Assembly (NCBI RefSeq): GCF_033898525.1
Contig: NZ_JAXAFJ010000006.1
Span: forward strand, 1-64,000
Reading direction: 5' to 3'
DNA from: Flaviflagellibacter rhizophilus
GTDB lineage: Bacteria; Pseudomonadota; Alphaproteobacteria; Rhizobiales; Methylopilaceae
Length of the DNA: 64,000 nt
The notes beneath the pieces were generated by a model, which was not told where the DNA came from, ran no database searches, and was given only the letters and a program-made list of their open reading frames with translations. A program made the translations under genes and the position numbers. The first letter of the stretch is position 1. The number at the start of each line of letters is the position of its first letter. Below, piece by piece: positions 41,418-49,954 of the stretch.

Positions 41418-44410
41418 TGGACGTGCTCCCTCGCCAGGAAGTGGCGATCGACAAACCGGATCTCCTGACCCGCACCGGACTGGATGATGAAGGTTTTGGT
41501 GCCCTCGATGTGGCCTGTGCCGACCAGCGCAAGAGCTATCGGCCTGCGCAGGGTTGGCGAATAGCCGGACGCGCAGATGTGCCCCACGACCGTGCGGGGC
41601 GGCAGCTTTTCGGGATCGAGGACAAGACTTGCACCGACGGGAGGAAGAAGCGTCGCACTTACCGGAAGGGCGCCGTGGATCCGGTGGCGCGCGAAGGACA
41701 GAGCCGGCCGCGCCAAACCTCTCTTGCCGACAAACTCCGGCTTCTCGACGTCGACAAGTCGATCCAGCCCCAGGTCAAAGGGCGTTACCTTCTCGGTGAG
41801 TACCTGTCCCGGAATGAGACCTGCTTCCAATTGGAGCCGCCGCAGGGCGCCCAATCCGATCGGAGTCAGTCCAAGAGGCGCGCCGAGGGCTGCCACCTGG
41901 GCGCAGAAATCCGCCACGTAACCGGCGGGCAGGGCGATCTCAAGTTCAGGGGCTCCGGTGTGTGAGGAGGCATGAAGGTGCATCTCCGTGCCGAGCAGTT
42001 CGCCTCGGAAGCTTGCTCCACGCAGTATCGAATGCACGTCGAAGTCGGGTGCCATGTTCGACAGCAATGCGGGGACATTCGGGCCGACCAGGACCACCCT
42101 GCCCAGGCGTTCCGTTTCGTCGGCAAGCGTCACCCGAAGGGCGGGCCCCTCCGATGATCGCCAGCGCTCCAGCCAATCGCACAACCCGGCGCCGGCTTCG
42201 ATGCCCGCGCTGACGATGAAGCGCGATGCCGATATCCGCGACACCTCGATCTGGTCTCGAAGAAAGCCGTCCTCGTCCAGCAGCGCGGCAGGTCGCGAGG
42301 CCCCGATCGGGATGCCATCGAGCTTTGTCGAACTGACAAGACCGAGGAACCTCTCGGCGTCGGGACCATCCACGACGATCCGGGCAGAGGAGCCAGCGTC
42401 GAGCATGCCAACGCGGTGCCGGGCCGCGAGAACCTCGCGGCGCACCGAACTTTCGTGATCCTCGTCGCCTTGCGGGAAGGCCGATGCCATGAGCCAGCCG
42501 CCGGTTTCCTGAAGAAGCTCGCTTTTCAGGCGCGACGACAGCGGCGTTGTCCGGGCCTGTCGAGGGTGCGTTCCATGATGTGCGGCTGCCAGGAGGGCGA
42601 GGCTTACGGGAACGAGCGGAGGGCGCGAGGTGGTGTGCTGAACACTCTCGCCGAGTTTCAGGCGAGTCTGCACCATTGCTGCATTTGATGCGGCCATCTT
42701 GCCTTGATCGAGGCCCTGGCCGAGCTTCACGTAACGCTTCAGATGTTCCGGCGAAGTGTAACCTTCCTGAGCGGCCAGATGGAGATCTGCAACGGTCACG
42801 TCCTGACGGAAATCAACGAAGGCCGTGGAGCGCTGCTCCGGTGACGCGATGTCCGGCAACATTCCAACCGCTTCCGCGGGCTCGTCCCAGGTGATGTCGA
42901 CATCGACGTCAGAGGGTCGGACCCTGTCGCCGGTCGAGGCCGCGCCGAGCACGTAGGCCGCTGCCTGCTCTCCGGCGCGCCAGCCATCCTGAAGGACAGG
43001 GGCTGCGTCCAGGATCCCGTTGGCTCCGCCAGCCGTGAACAGGCCGGGGGGCAAGGCCTTCGGGTGAAAGCCTCCGACGGATTCATCGAAGTCGAGCGGG
43101 ACGCCCAATTGGCCGACAAGGCCCAAAGAAGGGCTCCACCCGCCCGACACCAGCACGGTGTCGCATTCCACGCGCTGCTCAAGCGCGGGAGCGTCGAACG
43201 TGAGCCGGTTCGCCAATGTCGCGCCATTGATCCCGCCGCGCCGCCGCCACTCGGTGCCAACCGGCGCGGTGCCGGGCGAGACAGAGAGCCCATGTGCTTT
43301 CGAGATGTGGAACAGGGATCCGTCCGGTTGGATCCTGAGGTCCGCAATGCGCACGACTTCGCCGCCGGCGGCGGAGATGTCGGCAGCGGTGCGGTAGCCT
43401 TCATCGCCTGAGGTGGCGATCACAAACCGTTGCCCGGGGAGGACGCCGTAGCGGCGGGCGAACAGACGGGCGCTCGTGGCCAGCATGACACCCGGCCGGT
43501 CATTGCCGGGGAACATCAGCGGCTTTTCGGTTGCACCTGTTGCCACGACGATGGCCTTGGTGCGCAGCTTCCAAAGGCGTTCGGCAAGCGGAGGCCGGTC
43601 CGTACCGGGAGCCGATACACGCTCGACCAGAACGGCCTGGCCACCCTCGAACAAGCCGATGGCCGTTGTGCCGCGCAGGATGTGGATGTTGCCGAAAGCG
43701 GCCAGCCCGGCAGCCTTTCTGGCCGTCCACTCAAGAAGCGGAACCCCTTCGACGCGTCCGTCATAGGCATCGACCATCCCGCCGAGGCGACAATCCGCCT
43801 CCGCCAGCACGACCGAGAGGCCGCGGGACGCCGCCGCTTCCGCTGCGGCAAGGCCCGCAAGGCCCCCGCCGACGACGAGGACATCTGCATGGAGGTGCAC
43901 GTGCTCGTAGCCTGCGTCGCCCGTCGATGCAGGAGCGCGGCCGGCGCTGACGGCGCGGCGAAGCAGCCGTTCGTAGAACGGGGATGCCTTGGCGGGCCAT
44001 TTGAACGCCTTGTAGTAGAACCCCGCCGGCATGAACGGACGTGCATGATCGAGGATATCGGCAGGGTTCCAGCCGAAGCGGCTCCGCCCATGTCCGCTCG
44101 TGACGGCCATTCCCTCGATGAGAGGCGTGGTCGTTGCCTGAACGTTGGGGCGTGATGCGTGCGCATCCGCGACAGTGAGGAATGCGTTCGGCTCGTCCGC
44201 ACCGATGGCGATGATGCCGCGCGGGCGACCGAACCTTGCTCCACGACCGACGATCTGTACGCCGTTGGCCAGAAGAGCACTGGCGATGGTGTCGCCCGCA
44301 AATCCGAGGCAGGTCCGGCCGTCGAATGTGAAGTGCAGGGGAGTTGCCCGGTCGATCAGCCGACCGAAACGATTGTCGCGGCCAGGTTGGAGGCGCTTGC
44401 GTGCCTTCAC
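41414..44410 (-). CDS. soxA: Sarcosine oxidase alpha subunit
   Basis: 998 aa, GTG start. N-terminal 2Fe-2S-fold segment (about 18-100, LHFTFDGRTCLGFAGDTIAS), FAD/NAD-binding domain (VLVVGGGLAGLAAAEAAASR near 175, and DTVLVSGGWSPSLGLVGQLG), a linker domain, and a C-terminal T-protein-like folate domain (about 620-990, ending AREHVQ). The enzyme demethylates sarcosine to glycine with O2 and tetrahydrofolate, making H2O2 and methylene-THF. GGAGGAAT lies upstream of the start, inside the soxD remnant. Confidence 0.93.
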   Translation of the reverse strand: MKARKRLQPGRDNRFGRLIDRATPLHFTFDGRTCLGFAGDTIASALLANGVQIVGRGARFGRPRGIIAIGADEPNAFLTVADAHASRPNVQATTTPLIEGMAVTSGHGRSRFGWNPADILDHARPFMPAGFYYKAFKWPAKASPFYERLLRRAVSAGRAPASTGDAGYEHVHLHADVLVVGGGLAGLAAAEAAASRGLSVVLAEADCRLGGMVDAYDGRVEGVPLLEWTARKAAGLAAFGNIHILRGTTAIGLFEGGQAVLVERVSAPGTDRPPLAERLWKLRTKAIVVATGATEKPLMFPGNDRPGVMLATSARLFARRYGVLPGQRFVIATSGDEGYRTAADISAAGGEVVRIADLRIQPDGSLFHISKAHGLSVSPGTAPVGTEWRRRGGINGATLANRLTFDAPALEQRVECDTVLVSGGWSPSLGLVGQLGVPLDFDESVGGFHPKALPPGLFTAGGANGILDAAPVLQDGWRAGEQAAAYVLGAASTGDRVRPSDVDVDITWDEPAEAVGMLPDIASPEQRSTAFVDFRQDVTVADLHLAAQEGYTSPEHLKRYVKLGQGLDQGKMAASNAAMVQTRLKLGESVQHTTSRPPLVPVSLALLAAAHHGTHPRQARTTPLSSRLKSELLQETGGWLMASAFPQGDEDHESSVRREVLAARHRVGMLDAGSSARIVVDGPDAERFLGLVSSTKLDGIPIGASRPAALLDEDGFLRDQIEVSRISASRFIVSAGIEAGAGLCDWLERWRSSEGPALRVTLADETERLGRVVLVGPNVPALLSNMAPDFDVHSILRGASFRGELLGTEMHLHASSHTGAPELEIALPAGYVADFCAQVAALGAPLGLTPIGLGALRRLQLEAGLIPGQVLTEKVTPFDLGLDRLVDVEKPEFVGKRGLARPALSFARHRIHGALPVSATLLPPVGASLVLDPEKLPPRTVVGHICASGYSPTLRRPIALALVGTGHIEGTKTFIIQSGAGQEIRFVDRHFLAREHVQ

Positions 44411-44460
44411 AGCCCCATTCCTCCCGTAATGCCGCTCGCCCGGCGGGTGATGAGAAGCAT
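44407..44460 (-). pseudogene. soxD: Remnant of soxD, sarcosine oxidase delta subunit
   Basis: Between soxB and soxA, where the roughly 90-codon soxD gene normally lies, there are only 57 nt. They hold an 18-codon frame MLLITRRASGITGGMGL-stop with its own GAGG site. MLLI(T/H) is how SoxD proteins begin, but the Cys-rich, zinc-binding remainder is absent. The stop overlaps the soxA GTG. A deletion that kept start, stop and coupling intact explains this best. Confidence 0.6.
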
Positions 44461-44467
44461 GTCGGCC

Positions 44468-45727
44468 TCAGTGCGCAACGGCGGAAGCCGCAGTTTCGTC
44501 GACGAGCCGGCCGCTGGTGAACCGATCCAACGTGAACGGCTGCACCAGCGCGTGCGGCTTGCCATGGACCGTTGTGCTCGCGGTGATGAGGCCAGCGGCC
44601 GGGATGGCCTTGAACCCTCCGGTGCCCCAGCCGCAGCTCAGGTAAAGGCGATCGGGCCCCGCCGGTCCCAGGATCGGTGATCGATCAGGCGTCAGGTCCA
44701 CCGTTCCTGCCCATTGCCGCATCATGCGAAGGGCCGCAAAGGACGGGAACAGACTGATGAGGGAGGCGGCGGTGTCCTCCACCGCGCGCAGAGATCCGCC
44801 CGGTGAAAGGCTTGGGTGTCCGTCCGTCGCACCGCCGATAACAAGTTCTCCGGTGTTCGCCTGGCTGAGATAAGGGCGTTTGGCGCCACACAGCACAACG
44901 ACATCGAGCACCGGTTTAAGAGGCTCCGAAACGAAAGCACTTAGCGATGTCGCCTCCAGAGGCAGGTGCACGCCGGCACTCTGCGCCAGACCTGCACTTC
45001 CCGCAGCCGCTGCGAGGACAACGGCACCAGCCGCCACGTCGCCCTGCGCGGTCCGCACACCTGTTGTCCGGCCATTCACGGTCAAGACACTTTCGACGTC
45101 GCAGTTTTCAATGATGTCCACGCCGAGCCTTGCGGCGGCTCGGGCATAGCCCCAGGCCACCGCATTGTGATTGGCGACGCCGCCGCGAGGTTGCCACAAG
45201 GCCCCGAGCAAACGGCCCTCCGGTACCGGATCTCCCAGGAGCGGAAGGATGGAGCGGGCTTCGCTCGCCGGGATCATCCAGGACTTGATTCCGAATTGCG
45301 CGTTTGCGTCGGCAGTGCGCGAGAGGCTGTCCAGTTCGTCTTGCGAGAAGGCGAGTTCGATGAGCCCGCGTGGCGAGAACCAGGTGTTGAAATTCAATTC
45401 TGCGGTGAGGCCTTCGAACATCCCATGCGACAGCCCGTAGAGAGCCATGCTGGGCTGATGCAGGTAATTCGACCGGACGATCGTGGTGTTGCGAGCCGTG
45501 TTGCCGCCGCCGAGCCAGCCCTTTTCGATCACTGCGACATCGCGGACGCCGAAGCGCTTCGCCAGATAATAAGCGGTCGCGAGGCCGTGTCCGCCACCTC
45601 CCACGATGACCACATCATAGGAACGGCGCAATTGCGCCTTGCGCCAAGCTGGCGCCCAGCCGGAGTGATGGCGCCGGCCTTCCCGAATGAGGGACAAGAG
45701 GGAATATCGGCGGGTTGTTCGTGCCAT
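44468..45727 (-). CDS. soxB: Sarcosine oxidase beta subunit
   Basis: 419 aa FAD-dependent oxidase of the DAO family, bearing the sarcosine-oxidising site. Rossmann motif DVVIVGGGGHGLATAYYLAK at about 38-57, GGNTARNTTIVRSNYL, and H187 in GGVANHNAVAWGYARAAARL, matching the His that covalently binds FMN in heterotetrameric enzymes. C-terminal LYLSCGWGTGGFKAIPAAG. ATG 45727 is chosen; a TTG at 45739 is less likely. First gene of the operon. Confidence 0.93.
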   Translation of the reverse strand: MARTTRRYSLLSLIREGRRHHSGWAPAWRKAQLRRSYDVVIVGGGGHGLATAYYLAKRFGVRDVAVIEKGWLGGGNTARNTTIVRSNYLHQPSMALYGLSHGMFEGLTAELNFNTWFSPRGLIELAFSQDELDSLSRTADANAQFGIKSWMIPASEARSILPLLGDPVPEGRLLGALWQPRGGVANHNAVAWGYARAAARLGVDIIENCDVESVLTVNGRTTGVRTAQGDVAAGAVVLAAAAGSAGLAQSAGVHLPLEATSLSAFVSEPLKPVLDVVVLCGAKRPYLSQANTGELVIGGATDGHPSLSPGGSLRAVEDTAASLISLFPSFAALRMMRQWAGTVDLTPDRSPILGPAGPDRLYLSCGWGTGGFKAIPAAGLITASTTVHGKPHALVQPFTLDRFTSGRLVDETAASAVAH

Positions 45728-45855
45728 GCCTGTACTCAAATGAATCAGCGCCGATTGACTGAGTGTAGCTGCCCGACCCGCACCGGCAAAGCACGGGACA
45801 TCCCGTCACGGTCGAGCCTCGCCACAGGGTCGGGCCGTTGTGGTAGTGAAGCGGC

Positions 45856-46971
45856 ATGATGCTCGCGATCGCTTTTGCGCTGATGACCGCCGCGGCCGTT
45901 ATGGCCGTGCTGTGGCCGCTCGGCCGGCGGAGCCGCGTGACCGCCCCATCGAAGAGCGGGGAGGCGGCGGTGTACCGCGATCAGCTGGACGAGATCGACC
46001 GCGAACGGGAACATGGCGTCATAGGTGCGGCCGAAGCGGCTGCTGCCCGCACGGAAGTGGCTCGGAGGTTGCTCGCCGCATCTGAGCCAGTCGCCACAGC
46101 ACAGAGCGGCGGAGATGTCGCCCGGCGGCGGGCTGCGGCTCTCGTGGGACTGATCGGCGTTCCAGTGCTGGCCCTCGGGATCTACGGAGGTCTCGGTAGG
46201 CCGGATCTTCCGGATCGCTCGTTGGCGGCACGCGAGCAAAGTGAGCCGGCGGTTGCGCTGTCGCAATTGGTGGCGCGAGTGGAGGCGGAACTTGCGAGCC
46301 GGCCCCAGGATGGTCGCGGCTGGCAGGTCATCGCTCCGGTCTATCTGCGGAGCGGGCGTTCAGCAGAAGCAGCGGACGCCTATTCGCGCGCCATTCGGCT
46401 GCTGGGTTCGTCGGCGGAGCTGGAGGCCGGTCTGGGCGAGGCGTTCGTTCAGGCGGCAGATGGCCGCGTGACCGCTGAAGCGGAGCAGGCGTTCCAACGA
46501 GCGCTCCAACTGGATTCGGGCCTGCCGCAGGCCCATCTTCAACTGGCGCGTGCACGCGAGCAACGCGGAGACCTCAAAGGGGCGGCGGGCGTGTACCGAG
46601 GCTTGATCGAGGCGGCGGAAAAGGACGCAGCCTGGCTTCCTGCCGCGCGCCGCTCATTGGCGCGGCTCGCATTGGGCAGCGATGGTACGGCGCCCCCCGT
46701 AGATCCAGGCGCACTGGCCGGCCAAACCCTGGAGCAGCGTGTTGTGACGATCCGCAGCATGGTCGAAGGTCTGGAAAGCCGGCTTCGCGCCTCTCCGGAT
46801 GATCTGGCCGGGCATCTCCGGTTGATCCGGGCATGGATGATGATGGGCGAAAGCGCCAAAGCCGAAGACGCGGCCGCTGCGGCGCGGCAGACTTTTGCAG
46901 GACGCGACGAGGCGGTCCGACGCATCGATGACCTGATGCTGGGCCTCGATCTGGACAAGGGACCGGCATGA
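45856..46971 (+). CDS. ccmI: Cytochrome c maturation protein CcmI (CycH)
   Basis: 371 aa. N-terminal membrane helix (MLAIAFALMTAAAVMAVLWP), cytoplasmic loop YRDQLDEIDREREHGVIGAA, second helix (ALVGLIGVPVLALGIYGGLG, near 100-115), then a periplasmic TPR domain (about 130-370; AEAADAYSRAIRLLG, AEQAFQRALQLDSGLPQAHL). It presents apocytochrome to CcmH/F. First gene of ccmI-E-F-H, coupled to ccmE by ATGA. Confidence 0.93.
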   Translation: MMLAIAFALMTAAAVMAVLWPLGRRSRVTAPSKSGEAAVYRDQLDEIDREREHGVIGAAEAAAARTEVARRLLAASEPVATAQSGGDVARRRAAALVGLIGVPVLALGIYGGLGRPDLPDRSLAAREQSEPAVALSQLVARVEAELASRPQDGRGWQVIAPVYLRSGRSAEAADAYSRAIRLLGSSAELEAGLGEAFVQAADGRVTAEAEQAFQRALQLDSGLPQAHLQLARAREQRGDLKGAAGVYRGLIEAAEKDAAWLPAARRSLARLALGSDGTAPPVDPGALAGQTLEQRVVTIRSMVEGLESRLRASPDDLAGHLRLIRAWMMMGESAKAEDAAAAARQTFAGRDEAVRRIDDLMLGLDLDKGPA

Positions 46972-47402
46972 CGAGGAAAGGAAGACGGCTCGCGTTCATT
47001 GGTTGCGCCGGAGCAGTGCTCGCGATCGCGGCCGGACTCGTCTTGAACGCGCTGAACGACACTATTGTGTTCTTCAGTGGCCCAACCCAGATCGTCCAGC
47101 AGCCGCCGGCTGCCGGCACGCGGCTGAGGCTGGGCGGGCTCGTGGAAAACGGAAGCGTCCGCCGCGAAGGTCCCGAGGTTCATTTCGCAGTGGAGGACGG
47201 CACGAGCCGGGTTCCCGTTGTCTATGCCGGACTGCTGCCCGACCTGTTCAGGGAAGGCCAGGGCGTGGTTGCGGAAGGCGCCATGGAGCCTGACGGTACT
47301 TTCCGCGCGGCCAGCGTGCTGGCGAAGCACGACGAGAGCTACATGCCCAGGGAAGTGGCCGAGGCCTTGAAAGAGCAGGGCACCTGGAAGGGCAATCCGT
47401 GA
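46968..47402 (+). CDS. ccmE: Heme chaperone CcmE (CycJ)
   Basis: 144 aa. Membrane anchor (about 8-27) and OB-fold periplasmic domain: TIVFFSGPTQI, RLRLGGLVENGSVRREGPEV, LLPDLFREGQGVVAEGAMEP. The covalent heme-binding His121 and Tyr125 are in VLAKHDESYMP. It carries heme from CcmC to CcmF. It overlaps ccmI and ccmF by 4 nt each. Confidence 0.96.
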   Translation: MTRKGRRLAFIGCAGAVLAIAAGLVLNALNDTIVFFSGPTQIVQQPPAAGTRLRLGGLVENGSVRREGPEVHFAVEDGTSRVPVVYAGLLPDLFREGQGVVAEGAMEPDGTFRAASVLAKHDESYMPREVAEALKEQGTWKGNP

Positions 47403-49384
47403 TCGCGGAGGCGGGGCACTACGCGCTTATTCTGGCGCTGGCGCTGGCGGCTGTGCAGAGCACGGTGCCGCTCTGGGGTGCGCGTCGAGGTGATGCCCGG
47501 CTGATGGCCGTGGGAGAGGGGACGGCGCTCGGGCAGTTGCTGTTCGTCTCGTTTGCCTTTGCCGCGCTTACCGCCGCCTATGTGACGTCGGACTTCTCGC
47601 TGCTGAACGTGGTCGAGAATTCACATTCGGCAAAGCCGCTGATCTACAAGGTCTCGGGAGTTTGGGGGAACCATGAGGGTTCCATGCTGCTCTGGGTCCT
47701 CATCCTCGTCCTGTTCGGCGCCGCGGTAGCAGCGTTCGGCCGAAATCTTCCGCTCACGCTGCGTGCCAATGTGCTGGCCGTTCAGGGCTGGATCGCCGGC
47801 GCGTTCCTCATCTTCATGCTTGCCGCATCCAACCCGTTCACGCGGCTCGATCCTGCGCCGGTGCAGGGCCGCGATCTGAACCCGCTTCTCCAGGACATCG
47901 GTCTCGCGGTGCATCCGCCCCTTCTGTATGCGGGCTATGTCGGCTTCTCCATCGCATTCGCCTTCGCCATCGCAGCCCTCATCGAAGGACGGATCGATGC
48001 CGCGTGGGCACGCTGGGTGCGGCCCTGGACTCTCGCAGCCTGGATCTTCCTGACGCTCGGCATCGCGATGGGATCGTACTGGGCCTATTACGAGCTTGGC
48101 TGGGGTGGATTCTGGTTCTGGGACCCGGTGGAGAACGCATCGCTCCTGCCTTGGCTTGCCGGCACCGCCCTGTTGCACTCGGCGCTGGTGATGGAGAAGC
48201 GTGAGGCGCTGAAGGTCTGGACCGTGCTCCTGGCACTGCTGACCTTTGCGTGCTCGCTGCTGGGAACCTTCCTCGTGCGGTCTGGGGTGCTGACTTCGGT
48301 TCACGCCTTCGCGGTGGACCCGACGCGCGGACTGTTCATCCTCGTGATCCTGGCTATCTTCGTTGGCGGCTCGCTGTCGTTGTTCGCCCTGCGCGCCGGA
48401 AAGCTCAGGCAGGGTGGCATCTTCGCCCCGGTTTCGCGTGAAGGCGCCCTGGTGCTGAACAATCTTCTGCTCTCGACAGCGACCGCGACCGTGCTGGTGG
48501 GCACGCTCTACCCGCTGGCGCTGGAAGGCGTGACGGGAGAGAAGATTTCGGTGGGAGCGCCGTTCTTCAACGCCACGTTCGGGCCGCTGGCGCTGGCCCT
48601 GCTGTGCGCCGTTCCGTTCGGACCTTTGCTTGCGTGGAAGCGCGGAGACCTGTTCTGGGCAGTTCAGAGGCTGTGGGCGGCCGCCGGGGTAGCGGTGCTC
48701 GGAGGTGCGTGTGCCGCCCTCTTCATGACCGGCGGGCCGGTTCTCGCGCCTCTTGGCGTGGCGCTCGCATTTTTCATCATTGTCGGTTCCTTTGCGGAAC
48801 TGACCGAGCGCACGCGCCTGTTCCGGCAACCGCTGTCTCACAGTTTCAGGCGTGCGACGGGCGTGCCCAGTGCGGTGTGGGGCGGTGCACTTGCCCATGC
48901 GGGGCTCGGCCTTTGCCTGCTCGGTGTCGTCGGCGCGACGGCTTGGAACGAGGAGCGGATCCAGACGCTGCGGTCGGGTGAGATGATCGAATTCGGGGGT
49001 CGCGACCTCGTTCTCGAGAATGTGGGCGAGCGCATGGGCTCCAATTACCGCGACATTGTCGGCAGCTTCGCCGTTCGGCGCGGCGGCACGGTCGAGAAGC
49101 GGGTGGAGTCCAGCAAGAGGTTCTACACGGCCCGCCAGATGACGACGACCGAAGCGGGGTTGCTGACCTATGGCTTCTCCCAACTTTACGTGTCGCTGGG
49201 TGAGCTTGGCGAGAACGGCACGGTTGCCGTCCGGGCTGAATGGAAGCCTCTGGTTCTGCTGATCTGGCTTGGGCCGGTGTTGATGGCTCTGGGTGGAGTT
49301 CTGTCGATTGCCGATCGCCGCCTTCGCATCGGCGTGCCGCGGCCCGCGCGGGCACGGCGCGTGGCCCCGGTCCCGGCGGAATGA
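47399..49384 (+). CDS. ccmF: Cytochrome c heme lyase CcmF (CycK)
   Basis: 661 aa, GTG start, about 15 membrane helices. The WWD heme-handling signature is WGGFWFWDPVENASLLPWLA; conserved periplasmic His residues are in VWGNHEGSMLLW, VHPPLLYAGYVG and VHAFAVDPTRG. With CcmH and CcmI it attaches heme to CXXCH motifs. It overlaps ccmH by 4 nt. Confidence 0.96.
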   Translation: MIAEAGHYALILALALAAVQSTVPLWGARRGDARLMAVGEGTALGQLLFVSFAFAALTAAYVTSDFSLLNVVENSHSAKPLIYKVSGVWGNHEGSMLLWVLILVLFGAAVAAFGRNLPLTLRANVLAVQGWIAGAFLIFMLAASNPFTRLDPAPVQGRDLNPLLQDIGLAVHPPLLYAGYVGFSIAFAFAIAALIEGRIDAAWARWVRPWTLAAWIFLTLGIAMGSYWAYYELGWGGFWFWDPVENASLLPWLAGTALLHSALVMEKREALKVWTVLLALLTFACSLLGTFLVRSGVLTSVHAFAVDPTRGLFILVILAIFVGGSLSLFALRAGKLRQGGIFAPVSREGALVLNNLLLSTATATVLVGTLYPLALEGVTGEKISVGAPFFNATFGPLALALLCAVPFGPLLAWKRGDLFWAVQRLWAAAGVAVLGGACAALFMTGGPVLAPLGVALAFFIIVGSFAELTERTRLFRQPLSHSFRRATGVPSAVWGGALAHAGLGLCLLGVVGATAWNEERIQTLRSGEMIEFGGRDLVLENVGERMGSNYRDIVGSFAVRRGGTVEKRVESSKRFYTARQMTTTEAGLLTYGFSQLYVSLGELGENGTVAVRAEWKPLVLLIWLGPVLMALGGVLSIADRRLRIGVPRPARARRVAPVPAE

Positions 49385-49848
49385 AGGCCATGGTCGCAAT
49401 GCGAGCGCTCGCCTTTGCTCTGGTCTTCGCCCTGCCAATGCATGCTCTGGCTTTGGAGCCGGGTGAAGCTCTGCCGGATGCTGCCGCCGAGGCGCGCGCG
49501 CGGTCCTTGTTCGTCGAATTGCGGTGCATGGTCTGCCAGAACCAGTCGATCAGCGATTCCGATGCACCTTTGGCAAAGGATCTGCGGATGCTGGTGCGCG
49601 AGCGCGTCAGTGCGGGCGACAGCAGTGAGGAGATCAAGGAATTCCTGGTGGAGCGCTACGGCGAATTCGTGCTGCTGCGTCCGCGCTTCAGCGGTGAGAC
49701 GGCGCTGCTGTGGCTGGCGCCCGGGATCGTGTTGGTGGGCGGTGCCGTAGGGATGCTTCTCGCGCGACGGCGTCGGCTGCATCAGCAACCGCAGCTGAGC
49801 GACGACGAGGAACGTCGTCTGGAAGCGCTGCTCGATAAGATGCGCTAG
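49381..49848 (+). CDS. ccmH: CcmH (CycL) thioredoxin-like reductant
   Basis: 155 aa. Signal peptide (to about residue 25), the redox motif VELRCMVCQNQSISDSDAPL with C49 and C52, then ERYGEFVLLRPRFSGETALL and a membrane helix (LLWLAPGIVLVGGAVGMLLA). It reduces the apocytochrome CXXCH disulfide before heme attachment. Last gene of the ccm unit. Confidence 0.95.
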   Translation: MKAMVAMRALAFALVFALPMHALALEPGEALPDAAAEARARSLFVELRCMVCQNQSISDSDAPLAKDLRMLVRERVSAGDSSEEIKEFLVERYGEFVLLRPRFSGETALLWLAPGIVLVGGAVGMLLARRRRLHQQPQLSDDEERRLEALLDKMR

Positions 49849-49954
49849 CGAACCTTACGAAGAATTCATGTGCCGGACATGGAGCCGTAAGGCCCGGTGC
49901 ACCATCTTTGGAGACGAAGCGGTCGATCCCGCCCGATCAGAGAAGGAAGCTAGC

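Noticed and set aside
47621..49438. 605-codon open frame on the minus strand
   Set aside because: Fully antisense to ccmF; its Arg/Gln/His-rich translation has no domain and arises from high GC codon bias.
49850..49890. Possible ECF/RpoE-type promoter (GAACCTT-like) before degP
   Set aside because: Only one half matches and spacing to a second element is not convincing.
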